From Niallia circulans (lineage in GTDB: Bacteria; Bacillota; Bacilli; Bacillales; Cytobacillaceae), in assembly GCF_003726095.1 (NCBI RefSeq), contig NZ_CP026031.1:1922001-1986000 (forward strand): DNA of 64,000 bases, read 5' to 3'. Under the pieces are notes generated by a model. The model saw only the letters and a program-made list of their open reading frames with translations. It searched no databases and was not told the origin of the DNA. Below are positions 53,335 through 60,990 of the stretch, in pieces. A program made the position numbers and the translations under genes. Every line of letters starts with the position of its first letter. Position 1 is the stretch's first letter.

Positions 53335-53749
53335 GAGTCTTCACTTCCGATACAGTTACTTCGATTCTAGGAGTCTGTGAATACCATTTGCTAACGTGTA
53401 AATCCACTACTTGGCTATCATCATTCCAAATGATTTGCTTAAGAGCATCCTTGATACCTTTCACATAGTTATCAACATCTGGTTTTGTGACTGGACGTAA
53501 TTCTCCACTTTCAGCAGCTGCAGTCTTCTTTTTGCTAAAACTCTTTAAAGTAGGTTTGTATACCTTAACTTCCAGTAATAACGGACCTTCTAAAAGAGCA
53601 GGTGGTCTATGTTCAGTAGCAACTAATTTTACATATTGCTTAAAATCCTTTGATTTCTTAGGATCATAAGCTCTTGTGAAGCCGCCATGATTACTAAAAC
53701 GTGGTCTTCCTTGCGCTACTGGTTCTCCAAAAACTGTGAATGATATCAA
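53297..53749 (-). CDS. rusA: RusA-family Holliday junction resolvase
   Basis: The 150-aa enzyme resolves recombination junctions. The RusA signature is KPDVDNYVKGIKDALKQIIWNDDSQVVDL, with metal-binding Asp residues in KPDVDNY and NDDSQV, and an N-terminal GEPVAQGRPR strand. TTG 53749 is 8 nt after GGAG. It fits with the RecT/YqaJ pathway encoded upstream. Confidence 0.9.
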   Translation of the reverse strand: MISFTVFGEPVAQGRPRFSNHGGFTRAYDPKKSKDFKQYVKLVATEHRPPALLEGPLLLEVKVYKPTLKSFSKKKTAAAESGELRPVTKPDVDNYVKGIKDALKQIIWNDDSQVVDLHVSKWYSQTPRIEVTVSEVKTHEPSYHQKTAEI

Positions 53750-53955
53750 ATTTCCCACTCCTTATAACTCCATGGTATTTGGCTTGCAATTTTCAAATAA
53801 TTTTCTCTTAATCCATAAGGAATTCTTTTACTTCGATCTTGGTTATAATACTTGTCCGTTTCTTCTTCGATGGATTTATGATGATGGACACACAATGGAA
53901 CGAGCGCCCAAGTACTGCTTGCATCTTGATTGCAATTTGGATAACAGCACTTCAT
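53746..53955 (-). CDS. Small zinc-binding phage protein, 69 aa
   Basis: Two Cys in CCYPNC and a CVHHHKSIEEE segment suggest a metal site. It overlaps the rusA start. No further assignment. Confidence 0.5.
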   Translation of the reverse strand: MKCCYPNCNQDASSTWALVPLCVHHHKSIEEETDKYYNQDRSKRIPYGLRENYLKIASQIPWSYKEWEI

Positions 53956-54227
53956 TTTCCCTTCCTCCTGTTCACTTGTTTTAATTTTTTGCTTTTTGCT
54001 AGATGAATGACTGCCAGCATGATTTCATCTGGATCACGATTCATCATTTTGGCGATTTGTTCTATATCTCGGTAATCTCTAAACTGTTTAGAAATCTCTT
54101 TTAAGTCACTTTCATAAAACTCAAAGTTACAATCTTCGAGTACTGTTATTTCCCTGTCACTCCTTGCCCTTCCGTTCGGCTTATAGTTGTGCGGTGATGT
54201 TCGATTCTTCTTAGCTGCCAACTGCAC
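53952..54227 (-). CDS. Phage protein with HTH-like middle, 91 aa
   Basis: Reading from GTG 54227 gives a basic N-terminus and DLKEISKQFRDYRDIEQIAKMMNRDPDEIMLAVIHLAK, a helix-turn-helix-like stretch. It overlaps both neighbouring genes by a few bases. No family recognised. Confidence 0.5.
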   Translation of the reverse strand: MQLAAKKNRTSPHNYKPNGRARSDREITVLEDCNFEFYESDLKEISKQFRDYRDIEQIAKMMNRDPDEIMLAVIHLAKSKKLKQVNRRKGK

Positions 54228-54387
54228 TCATTTCCTTCTTAAATGCTTTTATTCGCTCTTTGAGTACATCTAAATCAGCATGAAACTCTTTTTCTGTTAT
54301 AGGCGGGCAATTAAGACAAGATTTATAGCGAATGCCGTATGCTTCAAACTCATGGACAACTCTCTTTCCGTTGCATAGATTACACAT
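54211..54387 (-). CDS. Small Cys-motif phage protein, 58 aa
   Basis: Contains CNLCNGKRV and CLNCPP. It overlaps the end of the helicase-loader gene (by 8 nt) and the next gene. Probably a minor early protein with a zinc site. Confidence 0.55.
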   Translation of the reverse strand: MCNLCNGKRVVHEFEAYGIRYKSCLNCPPITEKEFHADLDVLKERIKAFKKEMSAVGS

Positions 54388-55252
54388 TGTCTAAGCCTAC
54401 CAATCTATGATTTAATTTCTTACGATCACCTTCGATAACAACTGTATAATCCTTGCTCATTTCGAAAATTCTTGTTCCTAAGGCTTCGTCAATATCGCAA
54501 AGTTCATCGACTGTTTTCTCAGAAGAAATCATAATCGGCTTATGATTGATGTATCTGTAGTTAATAACTGCAAACATCTGTTCAATCTGAAAGTTTGTAG
54601 GAAAGTCACGACCTTTGAACAAATCATCTATAAACAACACATCAACACGTTTCATTTTTGTTAGTTTTTCTTCTAGTCGGTCAAAGTTATCTTTTAGATC
54701 ATTGAATCCTTCCACGAATGGGAAGTACAATACACTCACTTGTTTCTTCATGATTAGGTTGTTAGCTAGTGCGATAAGAAGATGTGTTTTCCCTGAACCT
54801 GGTTGTCCAAGAAGGGATATGCTATTTACACGATTAGTCTTAATGCCTTCATAGTTTTTAAAGTAAGCAACAGCACATCTGTAAGCATCTCTAATTACCT
54901 GGTCTTTACCATCCAGAATGAAGTTAGAGAAATTGATTTTCCGAAACTCTTCTGTTATCTCACTAAATTTAAGAAGATGGTTAGAACGTTTCTTTTTGGC
55001 ACAAGTACAATCTTTCATAGTTAGATAGAATTTAAGTTCCCCATTTGGCCATTTCCTTTGGATCCCTTCATCATCTAAATCCGGAATGTCCTCTAGGTAA
55101 AATCCTTTATCTTCGCATTTCGAACAGTTGTATTTAATCTCGTTTCCCGATCCATCCGACTTTGTTCCCTGTGATCGATTCGCTACTCTTTTTTGGAGTT
55201 CTTCCATTACCTGAGCGATACTTCTTGCTTCCCCCACTTGTATCATCCTCAC
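54380..55252 (-). CDS. DnaC-like helicase loader ATPase
   Basis: The 290-aa AAA+ protein has an N-terminal Cys-rich region (CSKCEDKG...CTCAKKK), Walker A GQPGSGKTHLLIAL, Walker B VLFIDDLF and sensor region ISSEKT. Phage DnaC/DnaI-type loaders place the host replicative helicase on the phage origin. A GTG at 55237 is an alternative start with better spacing from GAGGATG. It overlaps the initiator gene end by more than 100 bases. Confidence 0.88.
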   Translation of the reverse strand: MRMIQVGEARSIAQVMEELQKRVANRSQGTKSDGSGNEIKYNCSKCEDKGFYLEDIPDLDDEGIQRKWPNGELKFYLTMKDCTCAKKKRSNHLLKFSEITEEFRKINFSNFILDGKDQVIRDAYRCAVAYFKNYEGIKTNRVNSISLLGQPGSGKTHLLIALANNLIMKKQVSVLYFPFVEGFNDLKDNFDRLEEKLTKMKRVDVLFIDDLFKGRDFPTNFQIEQMFAVINYRYINHKPIMISSEKTVDELCDIDEALGTRIFEMSKDYTVVIEGDRKKLNHRLVGLDNV

Positions 55253-55967
55253 TTTCTAGGTCAGCTAAAGTTGTAATACCTTTCTTCCTCCAACTACACA
55301 GTTTTTTGTAAACAAACTTCCATGTCTTTCCGTTACCTCGTGCTGCATCTTTTATCGCTTCTTCAATAAGTTGTTCAGGTTGTTCGAAACCAAAGTTATT
55401 TATTACATCGTCAATGTCATCTCGAAGAAATTCTGTAATGTCTTCTGGATTGATGATTTTACTTTTTTCTAAAAGCTCTAAAATTCGATTCAAAGTATTC
55501 TCCTCATCCTCTTTATTTTTATTTAGATTTTTATTTAAGTTATTTATTTCTTGGGGGGTAGTTTTACCCGGGGTACCTGGGGTAACTTTACCCGGGGTAG
55601 GGAGGGTAGTTTTACCCGGGGTAATTCTACCCGGGGGAGTTTTACCCTCCCTTTCTTCATCCGTCCATTTATCATAATTTTTGTTAAAACCGATTACCCT
55701 TGAACGACCATTGGATATTTTTTGATAGATAATTTTCCTTTGTTCCAGTTTTTGCAACTCTCTTCGTATTTGTCTGTCGTCATATCCAGTTGCAGTGCTT
55801 AAGAAACTTTGAGATAAAGTATGTTCTTTTCGATTAAAACCATATGTGTATCTCCAAATTACAAATATTAATCTATATTGAATGGGGCTCAGCTTGATGG
55901 TAGCCATGTGTTCTAATAATTCATTGGCTATTTTCGTAAAGCCGTGCTCCAATTGCACATCTGCCAA
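55134..55967 (-). CDS. Phage replication initiator with winged-helix N-terminus
   Basis: The 277-aa protein has an N-terminal phage-replication O-like winged helix (FTKIANELLEHMATIKLSPIQYRLIFVIWRYTYGF...DDRQIRRELQKLEQRKII, about residues 8-90), a Pro/Gly/Thr-rich middle (about 108-140) with repeated T-P-G-K units, and a DnaD/DnaB2-like C-terminal part (VINNFGFEQPEQLIEEAIKDAARG...). The middle is encoded by the GC-rich repeats at 55557-55638, which form a likely origin within the gene, as in lambda O. Confidence 0.82.
   Translation of the reverse strand: MADVQLEHGFTKIANELLEHMATIKLSPIQYRLIFVIWRYTYGFNRKEHTLSQSFLSTATGYDDRQIRRELQKLEQRKIIYQKISNGRSRVIGFNKNYDKWTDEEREGKTPPGRITPGKTTLPTPGKVTPGTPGKTTPQEINNLNKNLNKNKEDEENTLNRILELLEKSKIINPEDITEFLRDDIDDVINNFGFEQPEQLIEEAIKDAARGNGKTWKFVYKKLCSWRKKGITTLADLESEDDTSGGSKKYRSGNGRTPKKSSESITGNKVGWIGKRD
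55557..55638. repeat. Iterons in the initiator gene: candidate replication origin
   Basis: Four 19-bp units of the form GGTAGTTTTACCCGGGGTA begin at 55557, 55581, 55605 and 55620 (24, 24 and 15 bp apart). Each centres on the palindromic CCCGGGG. Base content is strikingly GC-rich compared with the AT-rich flanks. The units are direct repeats. Confidence 0.7.
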
Positions 55968-55978
55968 GCCCTCACCCC

Positions 55979-56155
55979 CTAATTTCTGTAGCAGATCGCC
56001 ATTCCATTTGATATTTGCTTAACTCGATATCCTGGATAGCAACGATTGATGTATTGTAAAACCAACCGCTGCAACCCCTGCTTATCGTCCGCTTGCTCCC
56101 AAATCCATTCCGGCAAAACCACGTTTGTTGGTACTTTGTCCGGGATAATGTTCAT
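55979..56155 (-). CDS. Small phage protein between recT and the initiator gene, 58 aa
   Basis: MNIIPDKVPTNVVLPEWIWEQADD...; ATG 56155 overlaps the recT stop. Soluble, no domain recognised. Confidence 0.5.
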   Translation of the reverse strand: MNIIPDKVPTNVVLPEWIWEQADDKQGLQRLVLQYINRCYPGYRVKQISNGMAICYRN

Positions 56156-56976
56156 TAGTCAAAATTCACTTCTTGGTTAGGGTCAAATGGCGGTTTATCA
56201 CTTTGAATTTCTTCATGATAATCAATAATTTCTGGCATGCTTTCTTGATCGTCTGTTATATCTTTGATGTCCCGAAATTCTTTTTCATCTTTATCAACCG
56301 CACTTTGCATTTCAATAGACAGGATTCCCCACTTGCTCAGCATATTTCTAAGCACAGTTTTTTTGGCCATTGCATCAAAATCCTTTTTCCAGCCAAAATC
56401 AGATTTACTGAATTTCTTCTTATGATCCTCAATTTGTTTTTTGGACCAGTACACTGTCTTTTCAAAACCATTCGTTAAACGGAAGAATCCACAATACCCA
56501 ATTACCTTGTCAGAAGTTGCCCCATCAAGATTTAGTTCCAACTCTTCAGTAAGACGGTTCCAGCTGATTAATTCGCCTTCGTGAACCTCAATGACATTGA
56601 TTGATTTATACTGTCCTGTTCTTAGTGCCAATTGAATATATCCTTTGTAACCTAGCTGGAATTGCGCTGTACCGTTGTAAGGAACAATCCACGCATACCC
56701 TAAGTTTTTATCAACTGGTAAGTCTAAAGTGGCTGCAACTAGTGCAGATGTTACAACAGACATTGGAGTAGCCTTTTGCAAATAAGTATCACCGTTATAA
56801 AGATTCAGCAGTGAAGACATAAACTGTGGTGCTTTTTTATCCAATATTTGTTCAAACTTCTTTTGCATAGTTGGTGTATTTAGTAAAGATTTAAGTCCTA
56901 AATTTTGTGCTGAAACCTGAGTAGTAGCATTCCCTTGATTGGATAATTGATTTTTTAAACCTTGATTAGTTGCCAT
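56155..56976 (-). CDS. recT: RecT-family single-strand annealing protein
   Basis: The 273-aa recombinase shows the RecT core: VVTSALVAATLDLPVDKNLGYAWIVPYNG, QFQLGYKGYIQLALRTGQY, and MAKKTVLRNMLSKWG. It pairs complementary strands made by the upstream YqaJ exonuclease. Start overlaps yqaJ by one base. Confidence 0.94.
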   Translation of the reverse strand: MATNQGLKNQLSNQGNATTQVSAQNLGLKSLLNTPTMQKKFEQILDKKAPQFMSSLLNLYNGDTYLQKATPMSVVTSALVAATLDLPVDKNLGYAWIVPYNGTAQFQLGYKGYIQLALRTGQYKSINVIEVHEGELISWNRLTEELELNLDGATSDKVIGYCGFFRLTNGFEKTVYWSKKQIEDHKKKFSKSDFGWKKDFDAMAKKTVLRNMLSKWGILSIEMQSAVDKDEKEFRDIKDITDDQESMPEIIDYHEEIQSDKPPFDPNQEVNFD

Positions 56977-57926
56977 TAATTATCTAGCTCCTTCACCTTA
57001 AATTTTCTTAGAGAAATTTCTTTTAAAACTTGCTTATATACATCTGGAAATTGTTCCTGTAGTTTAGCTGTATCTACTCTGTTTTGAACTTCATATTTCC
57101 AAGTAATTAAATGATTATCCATGACTGCTATCTCAGCATCTTTTAACTCAGCCTTTAACTTATTTTCAATTTCTCTCTTAGCAGCAAGCACTAACTTTTC
57201 GTTATCCTTAATCAAGGCGTAGTTATTTAATAGTTCAATAGAATTTGCTGAGAGAATGGTTTCCTTTTCTTTTTCTGCCTTCTCATATCGTTCTTTAATA
57301 TATTTCTCAGCTGCACTTGAACCATCCAACTCAGGAGCGATCCCTCCTAAAACGTGATACTCCCAAAAATGTTTTTCAGCTTCGAAAATAATGTTTATTA
57401 GTTCTTCGTCTCGCTCAATTTCTTTCCAAATAAACTTATTGCCACCAATCAAGACAGCTATATATCCTTTTTCTTTTCCAGTAACACCTAGATAATGTTG
57501 AACTTGGACTAAGTATGATTCTGGAATTTCATCGCCTTTCCATTCTTTCATTAGATAGGCGGAAGCAGTTTTACACTCTAAGAGCGCCGATTCTCCAACA
57601 ACCATTCTGTCCAGGTTGGCTTTCATATAAGGGTAATCAGGGTGACTAAACATATAATTTGCACGACGAACTTTCTTTTCTGTTCTCCGTTCAAATTCTT
57701 TTGCTACAACATCCTCCATTTGATTGCCCCAATAAACAGCTTCATTATCAACTTCTTCAGGATCAACTTGCCCTGTTTTTTCTAACCACAATTCAAATTT
57801 AGTGCGGTATTTATTTAAACCAAGAATGATTCCGGCATCACTACCACCAATGCCCTTCGTACGCTCTAAAAGCCACTCATTCCTATTCATGTTCTTTGTG
57901 GATACAGCGTTAGAATTTATGGACAT
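56976..57926 (-). CDS. yqaJ: YqaJ-like phage exonuclease
   Basis: The 316-aa lambda-exonuclease-fold enzyme starts a two-gene recombination operon. Motifs include RTKGIGGSDAGIILGLNKYRT, ANLDRMV-E (catalytic Asp/Glu), ALLECKTAS (E-x-K) and VQVQHYLGV (Gln helix). ATG 57926 follows GGGAGGTTT by 8 nt. Confidence 0.92.
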   Translation of the reverse strand: MSINSNAVSTKNMNRNEWLLERTKGIGGSDAGIILGLNKYRTKFELWLEKTGQVDPEEVDNEAVYWGNQMEDVVAKEFERRTEKKVRRANYMFSHPDYPYMKANLDRMVVGESALLECKTASAYLMKEWKGDEIPESYLVQVQHYLGVTGKEKGYIAVLIGGNKFIWKEIERDEELINIIFEAEKHFWEYHVLGGIAPELDGSSAAEKYIKERYEKAEKEKETILSANSIELLNNYALIKDNEKLVLAAKREIENKLKAELKDAEIAVMDNHLITWKYEVQNRVDTAKLQEQFPDVYKQVLKEISLRKFKVKELDN

Positions 57927-58022
57927 TTCCAAACCTCCCCTTGATTTTTAAAACGATATGTCCTATCATGTACTTAACTATTTGTTTGAAAGTCGCTTGA
58001 CTCGTGCGCCAACCCGGGTCTT

Positions 58023-58175
58023 TTATTTTGGGATTTTTCTTGTCGTCCCTGTAAATCTATGAACCAATGAAACTTGGTCACCAGCATTCTTATAAATCAG
58101 CCAGTTATCAGGATTTAACCCATAGCTTTTAATGTGTATCTTCTGCTTTTTAGTTGGATTCTTACCTTGCTTCAT
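58023..58175 (-). CDS. DUF6906-like small phage protein, 50 aa
   Basis: MKQGKNPTKKQKIHIKSYGLNPDNWLIYKN..., a common short basic Bacillus phage protein. GAGGACAAGCT precedes the ATG. The short 57927-58022 gap holds nothing clear. Confidence 0.65.
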   Translation of the reverse strand: MKQGKNPTKKQKIHIKSYGLNPDNWLIYKNAGDQVSLVHRFTGTTRKIPK

Positions 58176-58186
58176 AGCTTGTCCTC

Positions 58187-58783
58187 CTATTCTTCCTTCT
58201 CTAGTTCTAAAGCTTTACTTTGTAAACTCTCCAACATCTTAGGAATGTTTAATCTGTTAATAATATCTACTGAAAGTTGCTCTTTTAGGTTGTTTTCTAA
58301 AGCTTTTACAATTGTTTCTTCTGCATCTTTACGTGCTGTTTGAATCATCGCACTAACTTTCCCAGTTAACTCTTTAGCTAGATAGTTCTTGATGAAATAT
58401 TCACTAATTGATAACTTTCTATCACTGGAGTACTTTGCTTCACGTCCATTTTCATCTAGTATTTTTTCTGTTAAATATCGTTCATATCTCATACCAATAA
58501 ACTCACTGATTGGAATTAACTCCACTTCTGATCCCCAACTATTTTTCTTGAATGGTATTTTTAATTCTTCGATTTTCTTTTCCAAAGAGCCGTGAATAAA
58601 ACTATCAACAACTTCATTGGCTTTTTCCTCAGCTTGGAGCTCAATTTTCGCCAATACCTTTTGCTCTGCTTTTTTAATCAATCGATCCTGTAAACCAGCA
58701 ATTACTTCACCTTTAATAAGATCATCAAGGTTTTCTCCTTCATCTAACCAATTAACATCTAACTCAATTTTTACAGTCGCCAT
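58187..58783 (-). CDS. Early phage protein of unknown function, 198 aa
   Basis: Alpha-helical and charged; several long amphipathic helices (DNLKEQLSVDIINRLNIPKMLESLQ). It lies in the recombination/early operon before DUF6906. No domain recognised. Confidence 0.5.
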   Translation of the reverse strand: MATVKIELDVNWLDEGENLDDLIKGEVIAGLQDRLIKKAEQKVLAKIELQAEEKANEVVDSFIHGSLEKKIEELKIPFKKNSWGSEVELIPISEFIGMRYERYLTEKILDENGREAKYSSDRKLSISEYFIKNYLAKELTGKVSAMIQTARKDAEETIVKALENNLKEQLSVDIINRLNIPKMLESLQSKALELEKEE

Positions 58784-58785
58784 AT

Positions 58786-59022
58786 TTATCTCTCCACTTC
58801 TGCTTTCTTATTTTCAAAATCTAAAACATCCATCAAGTATTCTTCTAACCTATCATCTGGAATAACTTGTCCGTTATGGATCCAAACATCTTCTCCAACA
58901 AAAACCACATTTCCATAAACATCCTTACAAGCAACTTTCTTTGGTTTTTCTTCCTGCGGCTCGATATCTTTTGATGGATAGCCAGTGGCATTTATTCGAG
59001 TTATCATAGGATGTTCAAGCAT
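58786..59022 (-). CDS. YqaI-like small phage protein, 78 aa
   Basis: MLEHPMITRINATGYP..., VYGNVVFVGEDVWIHNGQVIPDDRLEEYLMDVL resembles YqaI-type prophage proteins. ATG 59022 follows GGAGGAAGG. Function unknown. Confidence 0.6.
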   Translation of the reverse strand: MLEHPMITRINATGYPSKDIEPQEEKPKKVACKDVYGNVVFVGEDVWIHNGQVIPDDRLEEYLMDVLDFENKKAEVER

Positions 59023-59024
59023 TC

Positions 59025-59306
59025 TTAACCTTCCTCCAACCATGAGATAGTCATTGTTACATTCAACAGATAATTATGAACCGTGACTTTAAAACCATTA
59101 CTCCGATAATAATTAGCTATAGATTCTGTACATTGATACTCATTCCATAAAGGATCACTAGGAACTGGAGTGATGTAACTGAAATGACCATCATTAGCTT
59201 TGCTTTTGATAATTTCATTTGTTCTATTGATAAATTGTTCTAAGTTTGCCACAGCTACTTTATGTCGATTAGCTGTAGATTTCTTTCTCATTTCTGCTGC
59301 ATTCAT
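59025..59306 (-). CDS. Early phage protein, 93 aa
   Basis: MNAAEMRKKSTANRHKVAVANLEQFINRTNEIIK then beta-rich C-terminal half. ATG 59306 is favoured; overlaps or abuts its neighbours. Unknown function. Confidence 0.5.
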   Translation of the reverse strand: MNAAEMRKKSTANRHKVAVANLEQFINRTNEIIKSKANDGHFSYITPVPSDPLWNEYQCTESIANYYRSNGFKVTVHNYLLNVTMTISWLEEG

Positions 59307-59307
59307 T

Positions 59308-59433
59308 TCATTCAACCCCTTCCATCATTTCACCTACTGTGATAATTGCTCTTGGACTTGTGGAGAACTCTACATTTTGAATCCTTGTATGTAGATCACC
59401 GTCAAATATTGCGTTGATAACTTCTTCGCTCAC
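59308..59433 (-). CDS. Small early protein, 41 aa
   Basis: GTG 59433 is 8 nt after GGAGG: MSEEVINAIFDGDLHTRIQN.... It overlaps the next gene's upstream region. Unknown function. Confidence 0.45.
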   Translation of the reverse strand: MSEEVINAIFDGDLHTRIQNVEFSTSPRAIITVGEMMEGVE

Positions 59434-59521
59434 TATGCTCACCTCCTTAAAATATTCATTGATTCGTTCATCTTTTTTCGCACATTGGCTAAAAAGAGTA
59501 CCGACTTTTGTCGGTGAAATA

Positions 59522-59617
59522 TTATTTACATCCCTTCACATATTTGGATGATTTAACGATTTTGATATAACGATCAGCTGGTGCTAACTTTAACCATTCA
59601 GCTGGTTTGATTTTCAT
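59522..59617 (-). CDS. Small basic early protein, 31 aa
   Basis: MKIKPAEWLKLAPADRYIKI... with GGAGGG 6-7 nt upstream. Small size limits inference. A hairpin (ACCGACTTTTGTCGGT, 59500-59515) follows its stop codon. Confidence 0.4.
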   Translation of the reverse strand: MKIKPAEWLKLAPADRYIKIVKSSKYVKGCK

Positions 59618-59724
59618 ATGTAACCCTCCTTATTCTTTTCTAACGTTGCTACCGTCACATAAGCTATTAATCTCATCATTAACCGTCATTGGCTCGGTTC
59701 ACAGCGCTTTGGATTGTATTGGGT

Positions 59725-59859
59725 TTATTGTTTTTGTTTCTGTTTTTGTTCTTTTTCATATGCAATGATTCTTGGTATTGAAGTTTCCATAAAGAATTTC
59801 ACCATTTCTTTCATAGTTTCATCGCTTATGTTTGGTGGATTGATTTTTATTCCTTTCAT
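59725..59859 (-). CDS. Small early protein, 44 aa
   Basis: MKGIKINPPNISDETMKEMVKFFMETS... with a Gln/Lys-rich end. It follows the Cro-like gene and resembles small proteins in Bacillus skin-like prophages. GGAGTGGTGAAG precedes the ATG. Confidence 0.5.
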   Translation of the reverse strand: MKGIKINPPNISDETMKEMVKFFMETSIPRIIAYEKEQKQKQKQ

Positions 59860-59875
59860 CTTCACCACTCCTGAC

Positions 59876-59890
59876 TACCTTTAAACGGTA
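59876..59890. promoter_or_regulatory. Distal repressor operator at the end of the Cro-like gene
   Basis: TACCTTTAAACGGTA, identical to the promoter-proximal operator at 60176-60190 and exactly 300 bp from it. It overlaps the stop codon of the Cro-like gene. Confidence 0.65.
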
Positions 59891-60135
59891 CTACTATTTA
59901 AAAAAAATTCATCATCATGTTTTCCATCATTAACATTAGGAAGTCTAATCAAATCAGAAGGTATATCATAAAGTTTTGCTGCTTTTTGTAAAACATGACC
60001 AGGAATAGCGGTTTGACCTCGTTCGTATCCACCTAGAGTTTTTTCAGTAATACCAAGTTCTTTTGCTGCTTCCATCTGCTTTAAACCTGCATTCACTCTA
60101 GCTGCTGCTAATGATATTTGAAATACTCTATTCAT
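59881..60135 (-). CDS. Cro-like HTH regulator
   Basis: The 84-aa XRE-family protein has the HTH LKQMEAAKELGITEKTLGGYERGQTAIP (about residues 18-45). It starts the leftward early operon, divergent from the CI-type repressor. It probably promotes lytic development by competing for the shared operators. Confidence 0.85.
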   Translation of the reverse strand: MNRVFQISLAAARVNAGLKQMEAAKELGITEKTLGGYERGQTAIPGHVLQKAAKLYDIPSDLIRLPNVNDGKHDDEFFLNSSTV

Positions 60136-60175
60136 GCTCTCAACTCCTTTCCTTATTTCTATGTTTTTAATATAC

Positions 60176-60265
60176 TACCTTTAAACGGTATTGTCAATCA
60201 TTAAAACTAAAAAAAGTACCGAAAAAAAGTATTTTACCTCTTTACAATACTACCGAAAAACGGTA
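60176..60265. promoter_or_regulatory. CI/Cro operator region (three 15-bp sites)
   Basis: TACCTTTAAACGGTA (60176-60190), TACCGAAAAAAAGTA (60217-60231) and TACCGAAAAACGGTA (60251-60265) share palindromic TACC...GGTA ends. They lie between the divergent Cro-like and CI-like genes. Confidence 0.75.
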
Positions 60266-60292
60266 ATATTAATGAAGAAAGGAGGTGCAAAA

Positions 60293-60925
60293 ATGGACAA
60301 GAAAGAAAATTTAAAACAAATTATGGCTAAGAATATTAAAAAATATTTAGATCGAATGGGGAAAAATCAAACTGATTTGGCTAGAGATTTAAACATTCCA
60401 GAAACAACCGTTTCTAATTGGATGAAAGGTAATACATATCCAAGAATAGATAAGATACAATTAATGGCTGATTATTTTGGTATTTATCGTTCTGATCTTA
60501 CGGAAGACAAGCCTAATAACCTATACTCTACTACTACAGAATTAGTTAAAGTTCCTATTTTAGGGACAATTGCTTGTGGAGATCCAATATATGTAGAAGA
60601 AAATTTTGCTGGATATAGATATGAATCACCTGAAAATTTACCATATGGAGAAATTTATTACCTCGATGCAAAAGGTGATTCAATGGAGCCTACTATTCCA
60701 GATGGTTCTTCAGTAATGATTAGACAACAAAGCGATGTAGAAAACGGAGAAATAGCTGCAGTGTTAGTAAACGGAGATACTGAGGCAACTTTAAAAAGAG
60801 TAAAAAAACTTGGTGGTCTTGTTATGTTAATGCCTGAAAACCCTGCTTATGAACCTATTATTGTTAACAAAGAAAATCCAGCAAGAATCATAGGAAAAGC
60901 AATTAGATTTACAGTCGATCTTTAA
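60293..60925 (+). CDS. LexA-like CI repressor (HTH plus S24 peptidase)
   Basis: The 210-aa repressor has an N-terminal XRE helix-turn-helix (about residues 24-48, NQTDLARDLNIPETTVSNWMKG) and a C-terminal S24 self-cleaving domain: cleavage site Cys95-Gly96 in TIACGDP, catalytic Ser130 in GDSMEPT and Lys168 in EATLKRV. RecA-stimulated self-cleavage should induce the phage upon DNA damage. ATG 60293 follows AGGAGGTG; a longer reading upstream is not needed and would run through the operators. Confidence 0.9.
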   Translation: MDKKENLKQIMAKNIKKYLDRMGKNQTDLARDLNIPETTVSNWMKGNTYPRIDKIQLMADYFGIYRSDLTEDKPNNLYSTTTELVKVPILGTIACGDPIYVEENFAGYRYESPENLPYGEIYYLDAKGDSMEPTIPDGSSVMIRQQSDVENGEIAAVLVNGDTEATLKRVKKLGGLVMLMPENPAYEPIIVNKENPARIIGKAIRFTVDL

Positions 60926-60948
60926 ATTACTAGCTAGGAATTTAAATT

Positions 60949-60973
60949 GGGGGAGCGACGGCTCTCCTTTTTT
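60949..60973 (+). terminator. Terminator between repressor and integrase
   Basis: GGGGAGC / GCTCTCC stem with TTTTTT. The integrase ribosome site (GAAGGGAG) follows at once, so some read-through or a second promoter is needed. Confidence 0.75.
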
Positions 60974-60990
60974 GAAGGGAGACAATATTA

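Noticed and set aside
59500..59515. Extra repressor operator ACCGACTTTTGTCGGT
   Set aside because: Half-sites resemble the operators, but the spacing is 2 bp longer and it follows a small gene's stop, so a simple hairpin is equally likely.
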